Positions 22,887 to 29,246 of a stretch of 29,246 nucleotides of DNA are shown one piece after another. Position numbers and translations under genes: made by a program. Numbering within the stretch: the stretch's first letter is position 1; each line of letters begins with the position of its first letter. Source of the DNA: a virus; IMG/VR virus record IMGVR_UViG_3300037231_000278, positions 1 to 29,246 of that record. The stretch is one strand, 5' to 3'. Below the pieces are notes generated by a model, which was not told where the DNA came from, made no database searches, and worked only from the letters and a program-made list of their open reading frames with translations.

Positions 22887-23912
22887 TCAGCGGCCGATCG
22901 GGATCGGTCTGCGCAGCGCGGCCATGAGTTCGAGGCGGCCGCGGTCTTCGGCGGGAAGGCTGTCGAGGTATTTCTTCAGGTCTTCGGGGCTGGGCGACGG
23001 GTCGCTGGGGTTGGCGTCTTCGGCCTTGCCGATGGCGCGGGCGGCGCCGGCGAGGGCCTTGGGCGGAGCAGGCGTTCCGGCGAGGTCGTCGAGGCGTTTG
23101 TGCAGGAGGTCGATGGTGGCCCAGAGGGCGTCGACATCGGCCGAGGGCCCGGCGCGCAGGAACTTTTCGCCTGTCTCGTCTTCGTCCGCGCCGCCGGAGC
23201 ATTGGGCGCCCAGGGCGCAGAGGTGGTCGTGGGCGGCCTGGATGTGCTCCAGGTCGGCGGCGGAGTTGCGGGCGCCGAGCTTGTCGAAATCTTCGCCGGG
23301 GGCGATCACCTCGAAGGCGGGCTCGGCGGGTTCATCCTCAATAACCGGCGCGGCCTGCGTAAGCGCCTCGCGCGCCTTGACCACATAGTCGGTGTAGCGC
23401 CCTCGCCTCCCGGCCGCGGCGGCCAGTTCGATGGCCTTGGCGATGACGTCGGTATTGCTGGGGCCAGGCGGCCCGGCCTGGTCGGCCTTCCACATGTCGA
23501 TCACCGCTTCGGGATTGCAGGGCCGGTCCACCAGGCTGATCTCGTTGAGCTTCAGCTTGGTGATCACCTTGCGGTCGGAAGCGTCGCGCGCCAGGACCCG
23601 GCCGCCAATGGAGAAGCCCTTGTAGACGCCGAGCTGGACCTTCTTGACGGCCACGGGATCGACCACGTGGGCGGCGATACGGGTCGCGCCATCCTCGCCG
23701 ACCTCGGCGCTGAGGGTGGCGCCAGCGGCGGTGAGGCCGTGCATCTCGCGCAGGGCGCCGAAACGCATGTAGGCCGGCAGGGCCGCTTTCATGGCGTCGG
23801 GCGAGACGGTCTCGTCGGCGTCGTCGACGGCGCCGGTAGAAGCCGTGCCGAACACCTTGATGGTGCCGTCGTCCTGGGCTTCGACCTTGGTGATTTCACC
23901 ATAAATTCTCAT
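22887..23912 (-). CDS. Prohead serine protease, XkdF/HK97-like, with long C-terminal extension
   Basis: A 341-aa protein. The protease core is about residues 1-145: VFGTASTGAVDDADETVSPD, His58 in LREMHG, Ser101 in YKGFSIGGRVL, and the strand LNEISLVDRPCNPEAVI. These are the motifs of the HK97 prohead protease/XkdF group, which digests scaffold during capsid maturation. The C-terminal 195 residues are charged, Ala/Asp/Glu-rich and helical, so the gene probably also supplies scaffold, as in fused protease-scaffold genes. No separate scaffold gene lies before the capsid. The ATG has AGGAG 13-14 bases upstream, a rather long spacing. Confidence 0.87.
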   Translation of the reverse strand: MRIYGEITKVEAQDDGTIKVFGTASTGAVDDADETVSPDAMKAALPAYMRFGALREMHGLTAAGATLSAEVGEDGATRIAAHVVDPVAVKKVQLGVYKGFSIGGRVLARDASDRKVITKLKLNEISLVDRPCNPEAVIDMWKADQAGPPGPSNTDVIAKAIELAAAAGRRGRYTDYVVKAREALTQAAPVIEDEPAEPAFEVIAPGEDFDKLGARNSAADLEHIQAAHDHLCALGAQCSGGADEDETGEKFLRAGPSADVDALWATIDLLHKRLDDLAGTPAPPKALAGAARAIGKAEDANPSDPSPSPEDLKKYLDSLPAEDRGRLELMAALRRPIPIGR

Positions 23913-24060
23913 GGCTTGAGACGATCTCCTGACGATGAATTTGAAAGTGCGAGACGAATGGAACAGCGTTCATCGCGGGTACAGGTTGGCGGGGCCAAGC
24001 TGGACGCTCGTGGCGAACTCGCTTCGCGCGAGATTTGCTGGTTTAATCAGGTCCTAAAGG

Positions 24061-24076
24061 CCGCGCCCGGGCGCGG
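24061..24076. promoter_or_regulatory. 16-bp perfect GC palindrome upstream of the DUF6491 gene
   Basis: CCGCGCCCGGGCGCGG is a perfect 16-bp palindrome 23 bases before the plus-strand gene's ATG, in its presumed leader. It could form a short hairpin or be an operator for a dimeric protein, or be a chance product of very high GC. The 187-base divergent gap otherwise shows no strong promoter I can defend. Confidence 0.3.
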
Positions 24077-24099
24077 TCGCCCAAGCGGAGACACGCCCC

Positions 24100-24525
24100 A
24101 TGAACCGCTACCTCAATCGAATCCTGGCCGGCGCGGCCGTGTGCGGCGCCCTGGCGCTGAGCGGCTCGGTCCTGACGAGCACAGCGCTGGCCCAGCCGGC
24201 GCAGCCCTCGGCGTCGCTGAAGCGCTGTTTCTTCGCCCACGAATGGCAGGGCTGGAAGGCGCCCAACGCGCACATGATATATATCCGGGTGGACATGCAT
24301 CACATCTATCGGGTGGACTTCTCATCCAGTTGCGACGCCCTGACCTGGCCCGACTCGCATCTGGTCACCACCTTCCACGGCGATGATCAGGTCTGCAATC
24401 CGCTGGACCTGGACATCAAGGTGTCGGAAGGCCCGCACGGCTTCGCCGAGCCCTGCATCGTCAGCGGCATCTCCGAGATGACCCCGGACGAGGTGGCGGC
24501 GATCGCGAAAAAGGATCTGCCGTAA
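24100..24525 (+). CDS. Secreted DUF6491-family protein (moron)
   Basis: A 141-aa protein with a Sec signal peptide (residues 1-31, hydrophobic core ACGALALSGSVL region, ending TALA before QPAQ). The mature part has the DUF6491-type layout: RCFFAHEWQGWKAP, then YIRVDMHHIYRVDF, a Cys-containing strand, VCNPLDLDIKVSEG and a final CIVSGISEMTPDEVAAI. Three or more Cys could form disulfides in the periplasm. Function of the family is unknown. It is the only plus-strand gene in the head block, between portal and protease, with its own GGAG ribosome site, so it is probably expressed independently in the lysogen. Confidence 0.8.
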   Translation: MNRYLNRILAGAAVCGALALSGSVLTSTALAQPAQPSASLKRCFFAHEWQGWKAPNAHMIYIRVDMHHIYRVDFSSSCDALTWPDSHLVTTFHGDDQVCNPLDLDIKVSEGPHGFAEPCIVSGISEMTPDEVAAIAKKDLP

Positions 24526-24556
24526 GAGAGCTTCCTGCTCCCGCAAGGGGAGAAGG

Positions 24557-25849
24557 TTAAGGCGACGACGGCGCCAGGGGATTGGGCGCTTCTCCCACGT
24601 TCCCTTTCGGTAGCGGCCCCAGCCCTCGCCGCGCCCTGACTTCATCCACGGTCGCCGAGCCGTTCCGCAGCGCCAGATCGTCGATCTGGGCCTGCTGCAT
24701 GGGGTCGACAACCACAGCGTCGTTCCAGGCGAATTCCAGGTCCGCGTAGCCGAAGTCGTCCTGGATGACGGCGTCGATCAGGCGTTTGGCCCAGCGTTTC
24801 AGGGGCTCCAGCCCCTCCTCCAGGCCGCGATCCTGGTCCTGGTCGGCGGTGCCGCGGTTCATCTGACGGACGAAGGCGGTGGGCGGGAGGGAGAAGGCGT
24901 AGCAGACCACGCGGGCCAGCCATTCGTCGAAGTCGTCCTTGATCGGGGCGTCCTTGAACGCCTGGTAGCGGGTGCCGGAGGGGACCCAGAGCAGCTTGGT
25001 CTGCTCGGCGGTGACGCCGGAGAGCTTGGAGTCGAGCCACAGCTGCATGTCGCGCAGCTGGTCGGCGGTCCAGGAGTCGAGGCCAGTGAGCAGGCCGGCG
25101 GGCAGGTTGCTTTCCGTGAAATAGGCCAGCTGGGCAGCCTGGCGGCGCAGGACGGTGTTGATGGTGACGATGATCTGCTCGACGGGTCCAAAGCCGTAGT
25201 TGTGGTTCGGGCGCGGGTTGCGCGGGGCGTAGATCAGGTCGGCGTTGGTGAGGTTGGCCCAGGCGACGCCCTTGATCACCTGCTGATAGGCGACATCGGC
25301 GGGACCGGTCGGCCGGCGGCCGGTGTCGTCGACCATGGGATGGATGGTCTCGCCGGGAATGACGTCCAGGCCGATCAGGGCGCCGGCGCGGTTGCGGCGG
25401 CGCTCGATGGCCGGGGCGTCGAGGGCGAGGAGATCCTCCAGCAGCAGCCGCAGCCAGGTGGCGAAGGGGGTTGTGCCATCGGGCCGGCGCCAGAAGGCGG
25501 TCTGGGCGGCCAGGCGCGGGTCGGCGGGATCGACCCAGGCGCCCTTGGCCGGTTGGATGATCCAGTCCAGGCGCTCGATCTGGTCCTTGCGGGTCTCGAT
25601 GGCGAGGCGGACCAGCTCGACATTGGCAAAGGCGCGCAGCTGACGAAAGCCGAAGGGCTCATACGCGCGGGGCTGGATGGCGCTGTTGATGGACAGCGGA
25701 AAATCGAACGCGCGGACGGGTTCCTGAGCGATCGGCGCCAGCGGCTCGCCGGGGGAGAAGACGTCCCAGTTCGGCGAATAGGGGCCGTTCATGGGTGAGC
25801 CGGTGACGCGGTAGCTGAGCGAGGTGCGGAGACCGCCGGGTGGGGGCAT
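24557..25849 (-). CDS. HK97-type portal protein
   Basis: A 430-aa portal protein, the dodecameric ring through which DNA enters the capsid. Recognisable segments are FGFRQLRAFANVELVRLAI and ERLDWIIQPAKG near the N-terminus, the wing region with RNRAGALIGLDVIPGETIHP, NADLIYAPRNPRPNHNYGFGPVEQI, and the clip/stem helix LRDMQLWLDSKLSGVTAEQ. The C-terminal end is Pro-rich. Length and order (terminase, portal, protease, capsid) fit. The ATG at 25847-25849 has GGAG eight bases upstream. Unusually, more than 2 kb separates it from the terminase gene. Confidence 0.88.
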   Translation of the reverse strand: MPPPGGLRTSLSYRVTGSPMNGPYSPNWDVFSPGEPLAPIAQEPVRAFDFPLSINSAIQPRAYEPFGFRQLRAFANVELVRLAIETRKDQIERLDWIIQPAKGAWVDPADPRLAAQTAFWRRPDGTTPFATWLRLLLEDLLALDAPAIERRRNRAGALIGLDVIPGETIHPMVDDTGRRPTGPADVAYQQVIKGVAWANLTNADLIYAPRNPRPNHNYGFGPVEQIIVTINTVLRRQAAQLAYFTESNLPAGLLTGLDSWTADQLRDMQLWLDSKLSGVTAEQTKLLWVPSGTRYQAFKDAPIKDDFDEWLARVVCYAFSLPPTAFVRQMNRGTADQDQDRGLEEGLEPLKRWAKRLIDAVIQDDFGYADLEFAWNDAVVVDPMQQAQIDDLALRNGSATVDEVRARRGLGPLPKGNVGEAPNPLAPSSP

Positions 25850-26003
25850 AGGTGGGGCTCCGGAAGGAGGATGCTGCGATTGTTGCGTGGTAGTTGAAGG
25901 CGCTCATCGGGATGCTTGCGGACGACCGGGCACCCAGGCTGAATGGGGCGCTTATCCAACGAATGCGATAATCTGGTTCGGCACTGGTGCACCAGCCAGG
26001 TCA

Positions 26004-26777
26004 CTATCCTACTAAGTCGTCGTATTCATCATCATCTAGGACGGCCTTTTGAGCCTCAAGTAGCTTGATCAACTTTCCAATTTCTCGCGGACCCATGTCC
26101 CCAGAAACGATCAGGCGATAGCGTGTGTCACGAGAAAGCGGGCCACGAATCCATTCCCGCTCGTCCTCCGAAATCGCATCTGATCCCCCGACTGTCGCGC
26201 GCGCTGAACCCTGGACCGCTTTCAGCGAAGCCACGGCGGGGGCAGCATCTGCCGTGATCCTTTCGGTCGCCGGGACCTCATCCGGTTCGGGCGCTTCCGA
26301 TTCATATCCCGCAGTTTCGGCGTCAACCAGCTCGCAGGTCTCGCGATATGATCGAATCAACTTCATAGCTGAATCGGGCAAAAACTGGCGTTTAGTTATA
26401 AGATAGGCGCGAATAGCCGCGTCACTTGCCTTCTCTGGAAAGAGGTCGTTGAGCTCGCGGTATAGGTCCGGTTCATTTGCCGCCGCGCGAAGTGCCGCAA
26501 TACGCTCAGGGTCAGTTCGTTCTCGTTCAATTATATCAACAGCACGAGCCGTTACCCACATGGATTCAATGCCACCGTCAAGCAATCCGTACTTAGAAAC
26601 CGCAGAGATAACTCCGAGTGACGCGCCATTAAGTCCGCCGTATTTCATGTGTTCGGCCACCAGACTCTTCGGGATTTTGTTGCGATTGTCCTTCTTATAG
26701 ACCTCGGCAACCTTCTCGATTGCCTCCCTAAGGCCAATCACTGGGTAGCGCGGGCTGCGAATGAATTTTATGGCCAT
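26004..26777 (-). CDS. Hypothetical protein with winged-helix-like N-terminal domain
   Basis: A 257-aa soluble protein. Residues about 8-150 read as a helical, winged-helix-like domain: SPRYPVIGLREAIEKVAEVY, HMKYGGLNGASLGVISAVSK, YGLLDGG and VTARAVDIIERER; such blocks occur in uncharacterised proteins where a short wHTH senses or binds nucleic acid. Residues about 160-200 are acidic and linker-like, and the C-terminus (YRLIVSGDMGPREIGKLIKLL) is a second small domain. A GGGAGGG ribosome site precedes the ATG. GC is well below the structural genes. It lies inside the terminase-portal gap, so it is cargo rather than virion structure. DNA binding is inference only. Confidence 0.65.
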   Translation of the reverse strand: MAIKFIRSPRYPVIGLREAIEKVAEVYKKDNRNKIPKSLVAEHMKYGGLNGASLGVISAVSKYGLLDGGIESMWVTARAVDIIERERTDPERIAALRAAANEPDLYRELNDLFPEKASDAAIRAYLITKRQFLPDSAMKLIRSYRETCELVDAETAGYESEAPEPDEVPATERITADAAPAVASLKAVQGSARATVGGSDAISEDEREWIRGPLSRDTRYRLIVSGDMGPREIGKLIKLLEAQKAVLDDDEYDDLVG

Positions 26778-27079
26778 AGGACCCTCCCATCGTTCGCCTC
26801 AAACCTATATCTAATCGCCAGCCGTCGCAAGAGATTGCGTTTAACCGGCGTTCCGCTTTCGAATTGGCCGTTGACGTTAATCGCGAACGGCGCCACTAGG
26901 AGGGGCAACGAATGGCGATGCTATATTTGGAGGGTTTGCCTGCGCGACGTCACATTCGCGCTCGCGGCCGAACCACGAGACACAAGCTGGTGGGCGTGAA
27001 CTGACGATGTTCGCCGCTCCGTTCAAATTCAGGCGGCGATTCCCCCGGGCCTTCGCAACCTTTCAAAGCGAGAGCAGCC
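26778..27079. other. Divergent intergenic region with possible promoters
   Basis: About 300 bases between two divergent accessory genes. On the minus strand TTGCGA (26825-26830), 15 bases, TATAGG (26804-26809) is a weak promoter candidate for the winged-helix-like gene. A 30-codon frame at 26912-27004 has AGGAGG upstream, but its Arg-rich product looks like chance. I see no repeat or RNA structure that I can defend here. Confidence 0.3.
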
Positions 27080-27604
27080 GTGAACTGGGGCAAGATCAAA
27101 ATTGACGAGGTGGAGGTCGATCTAACCCATCTAGATCCGTTCACGATCAACGTTACGCCTGCTGCACCTGGCTCGCCGACATACAAGGTGTTGGTGTCAT
27201 TCAGCCATCATGCATTCACCCGTGATTTGGTCGACACGGACTTGCCCAAGCATTACTTTGGACCCGCTCACGACGTCAGGTGCTTTTGTGCAGACCGCCA
27301 CAGGTTGTCATTGTCATTGCCGGAGATCGTAAAGGCTGCAGCAACAGGCAAGGCCTATTTCCCCGCTCGCAACCATCCTGTTCAACGGAACTTTCTCCTG
27401 GTCAAAATCGCAGCGGACGAGCCACCTTACCTGATCGTCTTTAACCTAGAGCGCGCGCGTGGCGTCGACGCAGATGCGGTCATGAACATCGTCAGCGCTC
27501 ACCCGCGCCCTGGGCTTGGTTCAACGCGAAAGATGGCCAGCATTCGCTTGGCGACCCTGGTGTCAAAAACGGTGCGCGGTGAACGTGTGGTTCGGCCCAG
27601 TTGA
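27080..27604 (+). CDS. Hypothetical soluble protein on the plus strand
   Basis: A 174-aa protein starting at GTG (27080-27082). It lacks signal or membrane segments. The core YKVLVSFSHHAFTRDL, then HDVRCFCADRHRLSLSLPEIV, LLVKIAADEPPYLIVFNLERAR and MNIVSAHPRPG looks like a compact alpha/beta fold. FSHHAFTR and the Cys pair CFC are the most distinctive parts. I recall similar uncharacterised proteins spread among proteobacteria, without function. It converges on the minus-strand small-RNA terminator, which begins within three bases of its stop. AT-richer than virion genes. It is likely an independently expressed cargo gene. Confidence 0.65.
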   Translation: MNWGKIKIDEVEVDLTHLDPFTINVTPAAPGSPTYKVLVSFSHHAFTRDLVDTDLPKHYFGPAHDVRCFCADRHRLSLSLPEIVKAAATGKAYFPARNHPVQRNFLLVKIAADEPPYLIVFNLERARGVDADAVMNIVSAHPRPGLGSTRKMASIRLATLVSKTVRGERVVRPS

Positions 27605-27633
27605 AAAAGAAACAGCCCCCTTTCGGGGGCTGT
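27601..27633 (-). terminator. Rho-independent terminator
   Basis: Read on the minus strand: ACAGCCCCC, loop GAAA, GGGGGCTGT, then TTCTTTTTCAA. A 9-bp perfect GC-rich stem with a GNRA tetraloop followed by a U-rich tract is a textbook intrinsic terminator. It ends the candidate sRNA and would also stop read-through from the terminase gene towards the portal. On the plus strand there is no U tract after the stem. Confidence 0.85.
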
Positions 27634-27714
27634 CCTGTGCGAGAATACCCCTTACCCCCGCGCTCCGCAGGACCCTTTCGGGCGGGCCGTTGTGTTTCGC
27701 TCGCTAGCAACGAC
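27603..27714 (-). ncRNA. Candidate small RNA, about 110 nt, with own promoter and terminator
   Basis: The transcript predicted from the promoter at 27721-27749 runs to the terminator. It contains CGTTG...CAACG near the 5' end, a CCC-GAAA-GGG hairpin, a longer stem GTCCTG...CAGGAC closing over GGGGGTAAGGGG, and the terminator hairpin with another GAAA loop. The overlapping reading frames look like chance translations. The strong structure, promoter spacing and terminator make a regulatory RNA the best reading; family unknown. The minus strand downstream of terminase is where it would be made. Confidence 0.55.
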
Positions 27715-27720
27715 GCACGC

Positions 27721-27749
27721 ATAATGCGCGGTGATGGGTTAAGTTTCAA
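27721..27749 (-). promoter_or_regulatory. Sigma-70-like promoter for the candidate sRNA
   Basis: Minus strand TTGAAA (27749-27744), 17-base spacer, CATTAT (27726-27721). The -35 matches five of six consensus bases, the -10 four of six, and the spacing is ideal. Transcription would begin near 27714. The DNA just upstream is AT-rich (caacattttg), which also fits a promoter. Confidence 0.6.
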
Positions 27750-27920
27750 CAAAATGTTGATTGAATATCGGCGTTCATGGTTCGTCCCGACAGTCAACCC
27801 TATCGCCCCGCGCCGATATCTGGCGTGCAGGTAGCTGAAATTCAAGGCACTCGTCTAAACCCGCTTCCATCGCTTCGGGCGCTTGGGCACACTGCTCTCA
27901 GGGCCGTGTCGATAATACCA

Positions 27921-29246
27921 TTACTCCCGTTCAGCCAACTCCTGCAGCGCCCGTTCGATATACCCTGATCCTGGCACAGCCTCTCCCAGCATCAGTTCCG
28001 TCAGCGCCCACACCAGTGCGTCCAGGCGGTTGGGGCTGGCGTCGCCGAGGTAGCCGCTCGTCGTCGCCCGGCTCATCTCGTGTTCCAGCTCGGCCAGCGG
28101 GTTGTTCGCTGGGTCGGGAATGACATGCCGAACCCTCCCCTGTTCGTAGAGGGCCGAGACGGGTTCGGCGCGGATCATCTTGCCTCTGGAGGCGGAGACC
28201 AAGGTAACCGGGGCGGTTTTGCGTACGGTCTGGATGATGGCGCGCACCATGTCGCCGCCGAAGTTCTTTTCGGCGACGATGCGGTCGGCGCCGAAGTCGT
28301 CGAAGGCTTCGACCGCGCGGCGGCCCCAGCCCTCGGGCGAGAGGCGGCAGGTGCGGTCGGCCAGGACATAGGCGACGCCGTCGACGCCGAGGCCCGCGAC
28401 GACGATGCCTTGCGCGTCGCCTTCGTCGGCCCCGGTGGAACCAGAGGGATCGACGGCGACCACAACGCGGGCGAGGTCCGGCGCCTTGGCGGCGCGGGCG
28501 GCGATCAGGGTCTCATAGGTCCACAGGGCGCCGGGGGCGTCGCCGAGGATTTCGGCGTGCAGTTCCTGGCGGCCGAGGCGGACGCCCTCGTAGCGACGGA
28601 CGATGCGCTGGATGAAGGCGGGCGAGAGGTTGGCGGCGTTGTCGTAGGTGGAACCCCGGTGGACGACGCAATCGGGGTCGGCGATTAGGGCCTTCAGCAG
28701 CGGCAGCGGCTTGGGCGTGGTGGTGGCCACAAGCCGTGGATCAGGGCCGAGGCGAAGGCCGAGCAAGAGTTGGTCCCAGGTGGCTTGCAGGTTGGGCCAG
28801 GCGCAGAGTTCGTCGGCCCAGGCGGCGTCATGCTGGGGGCCGCGCAGGCGTTCGGGCTCCTGGGCCGAATAGAGAAAGGCCTTGGCGCCGCCGGGCCAGA
28901 CCAGGCGGCGGCGGGAGGGCTGGAAGACCGGCTTTTCGTTGCGCGGGGCGATGGCGATGAGGCCGGACTCGCCCTCGACCATGACGTCGCGGGCGTCGGC
29001 GGTGGTGGGGGCGACCAGGGCGATGCGCTTGCGGCCCTGCTCGACCTGGGACCGGACCCATTCGGCGCCGGCGCGGGTCTTGCCGAAACCGCGGCCGGCG
29101 AGGATCAGCCAGTAGCGCCAAGCGGCTTCGGGAGCGTGCTGCGCGGGCCGGCCGTGCCAGACCCAGTCGCGGAGATAGGCTTCGTAGTCGTCTTCGCCGC
29201 CCTCTCTGAACTCCGCCTCAATCAGCTCCCTCTTTTCCGGCGGCAA
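27921..29246 (-). CDS. Terminase large subunit, partial at the window edge
   Basis: At least 441 codons. The ATPase has Walker A AGRGFGKTRAG (about residues 50-60), a LVAPTTADARDVMV strand, and Walker B with catalytic Glu in AAWADELCAW (Asp145-Glu146). The C-terminal nuclease starts VVVAVDPSGSTGADEGDAQG and continues ADRIVAEKNFGGDMVRAII. This is the terminase type found in RcGTA-like and related alphaproteobacterial phages (headful-style motor). The first codon in the window is TTG at the very last base, so the true start probably lies outside. The gene is followed by a 316-base gap holding the sRNA promoter, RNA and terminator. Confidence 0.92.
   Translation of the reverse strand: MPPEKRELIEAEFREGGEDDYEAYLRDWVWHGRPAQHAPEAAWRYWLILAGRGFGKTRAGAEWVRSQVEQGRKRIALVAPTTADARDVMVEGESGLIAIAPRNEKPVFQPSRRRLVWPGGAKAFLYSAQEPERLRGPQHDAAWADELCAWPNLQATWDQLLLGLRLGPDPRLVATTTPKPLPLLKALIADPDCVVHRGSTYDNAANLSPAFIQRIVRRYEGVRLGRQELHAEILGDAPGALWTYETLIAARAAKAPDLARVVVAVDPSGSTGADEGDAQGIVVAGLGVDGVAYVLADRTCRLSPEGWGRRAVEAFDDFGADRIVAEKNFGGDMVRAIIQTVRKTAPVTLVSASRGKMIRAEPVSALYEQGRVRHVIPDPANNPLAELEHEMSRATTSGYLGDASPNRLDALVWALTELMLGEAVPGSGYIERALQELAERE

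Noticed and set aside
22776-24386. 536-codon plus-strand frame across the protease and DUF6491 genes
   Set aside because: Antisense to the prohead protease over most of its length, and its end is an out-of-frame reading of the DUF6491 gene; Gly/Val-rich shadow sequence.
26912-27004. 30-codon plus-strand frame with AGGAGG upstream
   Set aside because: The ribosome site is good, but the Arg-rich product has no protein-like pattern and the frame ends at random; kept only as a note in the intergenic entry.
27492-27845. 117-codon minus-strand frame over the sRNA locus
   Set aside because: It reads through a strong terminator hairpin and the end of a plus-strand gene; better explained as chance translation of a structured RNA.
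1-29246. CRISPR arrays, rRNA, intact tRNA genes, insertion sequences
   Set aside because: No regularly spaced direct repeats, transposase genes or complete tRNA structures were seen on either strand; the only tRNA-like piece is an incomplete half at 17732-17780.

Overview
This window is the late (structural and lysis) half of a tailed, siphovirus-like prophage, or a gene-transfer-agent-like relative, in a GC-rich alphaproteobacterium. The host is most likely in Caulobacterales (Caulobacter/Phenylobacterium-like). That guess rests on high GC and strong GC3, a DUF6491-type secreted protein, RcGTA-type distal tail genes (DUF2460, DUF2163/BR0599-type, NlpC/P60) and dispersed palindromic repeats of the kind I associate with such genomes. 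I cannot verify the taxon from sequence alone. No integrase, early repressor, replication gene or attachment site is visible, and both window ends cut the element.

Almost everything is read from the minus strand, so the biological order runs from high to low coordinates. Packaging and head come first: terminase large subunit (open at the right edge), HK97-type portal, XkdF/HK97-like prohead protease, a major capsid protein with an apparent Ig-like insertion, a gp6-like connector and a gp10-like neck protein. The tail follows: tail terminator, tail tube, a tail-assembly chaperone pair with a probable -1 programmed frameshift, a short tape measure (324 aa), DUF2460 distal tail protein, DUF2163 protein, NlpC/P60 peptidase and a 1080-aa tip protein. 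Then come small collagen-like and adsorption genes and an SGNH-hydrolase tail-fibre-like protein. A membrane SGNH protein plus acyltransferase-3 pair looks like a lysogenic (receptor O-acetylation) conversion module. A lysis block closes the window: holin-like, GH24 endolysin, two spanin-like proteins and a membrane coiled-coil protein.

The late operon is interrupted by accessory material. This includes a 2 kb segment between terminase and portal (two genes of unknown function and a candidate small RNA), a secreted DUF6491 protein on the plus strand, and a three-gene cassette joined by TGATG stop/start overlaps between tail terminator and tail tube. It also includes a MerR/TipAS-like regulator on the plus strand and a small gene followed by a frameshifted DUF2335 membrane-protein gene. 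Five gaps between late genes carry long inverted repeats of several sequence types, which suggests long residence in the chromosome.

The strongest leads are the frameshifted chaperone, the candidate sRNA with promoter and terminator, the coupled three-gene cassette, and a ligand-binding-like module that occurs in two different tail-tip proteins.
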